Below the pieces are notes generated by a model that was given only the letters and a program-made list of their open reading frames with translations, ran no database searches and was not told the origin of the DNA. A stretch of DNA of 64,000 bases from Bacteroidota bacterium (GTDB lineage Bacteria; Bacteroidota; Bacteroidia; Chitinophagales; BACL12), in NCBI GenBank assembly GCA_016715425.1, contig JADKAC010000002.1, forward strand, positions 309,501 to 373,500, given 5' to 3'. The translations under genes were made by a program, and so were the position numbers. Positions 61,104-64,000 of this stretch are shown here, one piece after another (the stretch's first letter is position 1; each line of letters starts with the position of its first letter).

Positions 61104-62327
61104 TTAATGTGCAGCCCATTCAATGCTGTTTAAGTCAATTCCTTCTTTAAACATTTCCCACAGAGGACTCATTTCACGCAGCTTGAGTACCGCAGTAGAA
61201 ACTTTTTCAATTGTATAATCAATTTGTTCTTCAGTACTAAAGCGACCAAGACTAAACCGTATTGATGAATGCGCCAAATCATCACCTAATCCCAATGCTT
61301 TTAATACATAACTTGGTTCTAAGGATGCTGAAGTACAAGCCGATCCGGAGGACACTGCAATATTTTGATTGAAAGCCATCATCAATCCTTCTCCTTCTAC
61401 ATATTTAAAAGAGATATTGGATAACTGTGGTAAACGGCTTTCTTTATTTCCATTCAAATAGGATTCTTCAAGAGACATCAATGCCTTTTCTAATTTATCT
61501 CTCAATTTAGATAAGCGTTCTGCATCCTGATCCATTTCATTCATCGCCAACTCTGCAGCTTTTCCAAATCCAACAATGCCGGGAACATTTAAAGTACCCG
61601 AACGCATTCCACGTTCATGTCCGCCGCCATCCATTTGAGCAGTTACTTTTACACGAGGATTTTTTCTACGTACATATAATGCTCCCACACCTTTAGGACC
61701 ATACATTTTGTGTGCAGTAAACGACATCAAATCAATTCCATCACGTTCTACATCCACAGAAATTTTACCCACTGCCTGAGTAGCATCCGTAAAAAGTAAA
61801 GCGCCTTTACGATGTACAATTTCAGCTATTTTTTTTATCGGAGCAATTGTTCCCATTTCATTGTTAGCATACATTATCGCAACAAGAATGGTTTTATCGG
61901 TAATCGCATTTTCTAATTCCTGTAAATCAATATTGCCTTCGCTATCTGTTTGCAGATAAGTAATTACGCCACCTTTTTTCTCAATTTGTTTGCAGCTATC
62001 AAGCACTGCTTTGTGTTCAGTGGTTACAGTAATGATATGATTACCTTTTCTGGAATACATTTCAAATACACCTTTCAGTGCAAGATTATCAGCTTCTGTT
62101 GCACCTGATGTAAATATTATTTCTTTAGCAGTAGCATTTATAAGTTTTGCCACTTGTTCTCTTGCCTTATCCACTGCATCTTCTGCTGTCCATCCAAAAG
62201 GATGATTGCGACTGGCTGAATTGCCAAAGTTTTCTGTGAAGTAAGGAATCATCGTTTCCAGCACCCGTGGATCCATCGGAGTAGTGGCGCTGTTATCAAG
62301 GTATATAGGTAGTTTAAGCATATTCAA
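61104..62327 (-). CDS. iscS: Cysteine desulfurase
   Basis: PLP enzyme that removes sulfur from cysteine and gives it to IscU, and potentially FdhD and MoaD partners. The 407-residue sequence has the PLP-binding Lys in SFTAHKMYGPKGVGAL (about 209-224), the HKAVLDSC segment and the active-site Cys in SSGSACTSASLEPSYVLKALG (about 335-356). It is the first gene of iscSUA; a TAGCTTTG -7 box (62363-62356) is found just upstream. Note there is no iscR in front. Confidence 0.96.
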   Translation of the reverse strand: MNMLKLPIYLDNSATTPMDPRVLETMIPYFTENFGNSASRNHPFGWTAEDAVDKAREQVAKLINATAKEIIFTSGATEADNLALKGVFEMYSRKGNHIITVTTEHKAVLDSCKQIEKKGGVITYLQTDSEGNIDLQELENAITDKTILVAIMYANNEMGTIAPIKKIAEIVHRKGALLFTDATQAVGKISVDVERDGIDLMSFTAHKMYGPKGVGALYVRRKNPRVKVTAQMDGGGHERGMRSGTLNVPGIVGFGKAAELAMNEMDQDAERLSKLRDKLEKALMSLEESYLNGNKESRLPQLSNISFKYVEGEGLMMAFNQNIAVSSGSACTSASLEPSYVLKALGLGDDLAHSSIRFSLGRFSTEEQIDYTIEKVSTAVLKLREMSPLWEMFKEGIDLNSIEWAAH

Positions 62328-62355
62328 TTTAACTATTTAGACAAATTCTAAAACA

Positions 62356-62363
62356 CAAAGCTA
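62356..62363 (-). promoter_or_regulatory. -7 box of the isc operon
   Basis: TAGCTTTG on the minus strand matches TAnnTTTG, 29 bp before the iscS ATG; the -33 element is not clear. Confidence 0.55.
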
Positions 62364-62438
62364 TTATAAAAGTTCTATTTTTAGAAAACAAATAATTATT
62401 AGATTGATTAAGATGTGTGCGTTTTTAAATTTTAGAAT

Positions 62439-62840
62439 ATGAGAAAAATAGAACACCTTGGAATTGCAGTGAAGGATTTAAAAAATTCGAATGCGTTATT
62501 TGCCAAACTTCTTGGTAAAGAACATTATAAAGTGGAGAGTGTAGAAAGAGAAAATGTAAGTACTTCATTCTTCATGATTGGAGAAACAAAAATTGAATTA
62601 TTGGAAGCTACAAATGCTTCGAGTGCCATTAGTAAATTCATTGAAAAAAGAGGAGAGGGAATTCACCATATCGCATTTGCTGTGGATGATATTCATGCTG
62701 AAATGAAACGCATGGAAGAGGAAGGATTTCAATTGCTGAATAAAGAACCATTGGATGGTGCTGATGGAAAACTGATTTGTTTTTTACATCCAAAAACTAC
62801 GAATGGAGTTTTAGTTGAATTATGTATGGATAAAAAATAA
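62439..62840 (+). CDS. mce: Methylmalonyl-CoA epimerase
   Basis: Interconverts the (2R) and (2S) forms of methylmalonyl-CoA so that the mutase can use the product of propionyl-CoA carboxylase. The 133-residue VOC fold has the metal site: His in KIEHLGIAV (about 3-11), Glu in ETKIELLEA, His in GIHHIAFAVDDI and Glu in VLVELCM at the end. Length is normal. It lies 7.5 kb from mutAB and close to isc; a TTG-N19-TAAATTTT promoter-like sequence (62404-62433) directly precedes its ATG, which would make it nearly leaderless. Confidence 0.94.
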   Translation: MRKIEHLGIAVKDLKNSNALFAKLLGKEHYKVESVERENVSTSFFMIGETKIELLEATNASSAISKFIEKRGEGIHHIAFAVDDIHAEMKRMEEEGFQLLNKEPLDGADGKLICFLHPKTTNGVLVELCMDKK

Positions 62841-62891
62841 AACAACTGAATAACTTCGGATATTAATTCTACATAATAAGAAAACTCTGTT

Positions 62892-64000
62892 ATGAAAAAA
62901 TATTTCTACTCGCTAATCACATTTATTATTGTATTGTTACACAGCCAGACTAGCGTAGCACAATCCGAAACCTTAGATAATACATTTGGTGATGAAGGAA
63001 TAGTGGAATTTGAAGAGAGTGCAATCAATACAGATGGAATGAGTTTATCATTTAAAGATGATAAAATTTATTTTGCATTTTGTTCAGATAATAAGGCATT
63101 CGTTGTTCGACTATTGATTGATGGAAGTTATGATCCTGAATTTGGTATTGACGGTGTGCAGGAAATCCTCTTGAATGATTCAATTACATTTTCTCATAAA
63201 ATCAGGATGGAAATTCAGGACGACAACAAAATTATGCTTGTTGCTGGAACATCATCTCCCATATCTGGTGTTGATTTTTGCATACTTAGATTACTTGACA
63301 ATGGCTTAATAGATTCTACATTTAATAACGTCGGATATTTTATTTTTGATAATGAAGGACTTACTGATTATCCACGTGACATTTTAATCCAACCTGACGA
63401 GAAAATTTTAGTAAGTGGTTATAGTTATTTTGGTTCTTCTGATTTAGTATTTAGACATTTAATACTGGTGCGATTTTTACCAAACGGCACATTGGATTCT
63501 ACATTTAATGATATTGGAATACTCGAGTCAGACATATTAGATCGTGGCAACTTTATAGCATTACAAAGTGATGGAAAAATAATAGTATGTGATGGTGGAA
63601 TTCACGCCAAACGTTTCAATTCCAATGGTGATTATGATAATTCTTTTGAAATAAGCATTACGGGACCTTGGGGTGGTTACTCTCATAGTTTATGGGTAAA
63701 TGAATTTGATACTATTTTTATTGGAGGGGATTCTAATCATGGACCTACGGTATATAAATTTTTACCTGATGGAAATTTATATACTGATTTTGGAGAGGAG
63801 GGGAAATCCGAAATCCCTGGTGACTTTCTAACCCACATAAATTCCGAAAATGCAGCTTCAGATTCAAATGGAAATATTTTTACCGTGGGTTATCATGATA
63901 GTGATTATGCTTCCGATAATGATCATCTTGTAATTGATTTAGCTAAAATTTCAATGCATGGAGTTGCCGATTCAACTTTTAGTGAAGATGCCCATTCTGT
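62892..64000 (+). CDS. Secreted delta-60 repeat protein, N-terminal part (runs off the right edge)
   Basis: At least 369 residues, open to the window end. It starts with a signal peptide (MKKYFYSLITFIIVLLHSQTSVA) and consists of repeats with the delta-60/DUF5122 signature LDNTFGDEGI, LIDSTFNNVGY, LDSTFNDIGI and NLYTDFGEEG, spaced about 60-75 residues. Such propeller-like proteins in Bacteroidota usually end in a T9SS domain; the end is not in the window. Function unknown. It follows mce on the same strand by 51 bp. Confidence 0.85.
   Translation, partial: MKKYFYSLITFIIVLLHSQTSVAQSETLDNTFGDEGIVEFEESAINTDGMSLSFKDDKIYFAFCSDNKAFVVRLLIDGSYDPEFGIDGVQEILLNDSITFSHKIRMEIQDDNKIMLVAGTSSPISGVDFCILRLLDNGLIDSTFNNVGYFIFDNEGLTDYPRDILIQPDEKILVSGYSYFGSSDLVFRHLILVRFLPNGTLDSTFNDIGILESDILDRGNFIALQSDGKIIVCDGGIHAKRFNSNGDYDNSFEISITGPWGGYSHSLWVNEFDTIFIGGDSNHGPTVYKFLPDGNLYTDFGEEGKSEIPGDFLTHINSENAASDSNGNIFTVGYHDSDYASDNDHLVIDLAKISMHGVADSTFSEDAHS

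Overview
The window looks like chromosomal DNA of an A+T-rich member of the Bacteroidota, probably of the Chitinophagales/Saprospiria type. Evidence: several secreted proteins end in a type IX secretion (T9SS) C-terminal sorting domain; promoters fit the Bacteroidota pattern TTG/TTTG-N19-TAnnTTTG; there is a methylmalonyl-CoA mutase pair and a DUF983 gene; genes lack clear Shine-Dalgarno sequences. No rRNA, tRNA, CRISPR array, phage or insertion sequence was recognised.

Layout. 1-3.1 kb: pentose-phosphate genes (partial zwf, gnd, and an unusual HAD-RpiB fusion). 3.6-8.0 kb: two large secreted T9SS proteins, one built from 17-residue repeats. 8.3-22.4 kb: one long leftward gene string for nitrate respiration: diheme cytochrome c, narG, narH, narJ, narI, an orphan membrane protein, a NarK-type transporter with an extra domain, a TehA-like channel, a hemerythrin, moaA and an SDR/DUF2867 protein, behind a near-consensus promoter. 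22.8-28.4 kb: a rightward nitrosative-stress/iron-sulfur repair cluster (Ric with extra DUF2249, DUF488, a hemerythrin fusion, a lipoprotein, DUF1858-DUF2249-DUF2249, a heme-copper-oxidase-I/NnrS-like protein, a MIP18 protein and an NsrR-like Rrf2 regulator). 28.7-33.3 kb: another T9SS protein, a T9SS-domain remnant, and small stress/envelope proteins (GspM-like, cupin, Holin-X, YtxH). 33.7-42.8 kb: a TolB-propeller amidohydrolase, a carotenoid-type glycosyltransferase, DUF4239, DUF983, an orphan TAXI binding protein, and a P-loop ATPase gene flanked on both sides by 14-bp palindromic repeats. 42.8-48.7 kb: NAD-dependent formate dehydrogenase (two subunits) and fdhD. 49-55 kb: tyrosine phenol-lyase/tryptophanase, crotonase and methylmalonyl-CoA mutase. 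55-59.3 kb: a duplicated AAA protein, an outer-membrane barrel and a small lipoprotein. 59.3-64 kb: pirin, iscA-iscU-iscS, methylmalonyl-CoA epimerase and the start of a delta-60-repeat secreted protein.

How the parts fit. The nitrate reductase needs molybdenum cofactor (moaA) and iron-sulfur clusters (iscSUA), could take electrons from formate via NADH and quinone, and makes nitrite and NO by-products that the adjacent Ric/hemerythrin cluster would repair. Formate dehydrogenase shares the molybdenum-cofactor need and uses FdhD. The mutase pair and the epimerase join propionyl-CoA metabolism to succinyl-CoA. The most unexplained items are the ATPase unit with its repeat arrays, the RpoB-like insert in NarK, the HAD-RpiB fusion with altered active-site positions, and the palindromes in the nitrosative-stress region.
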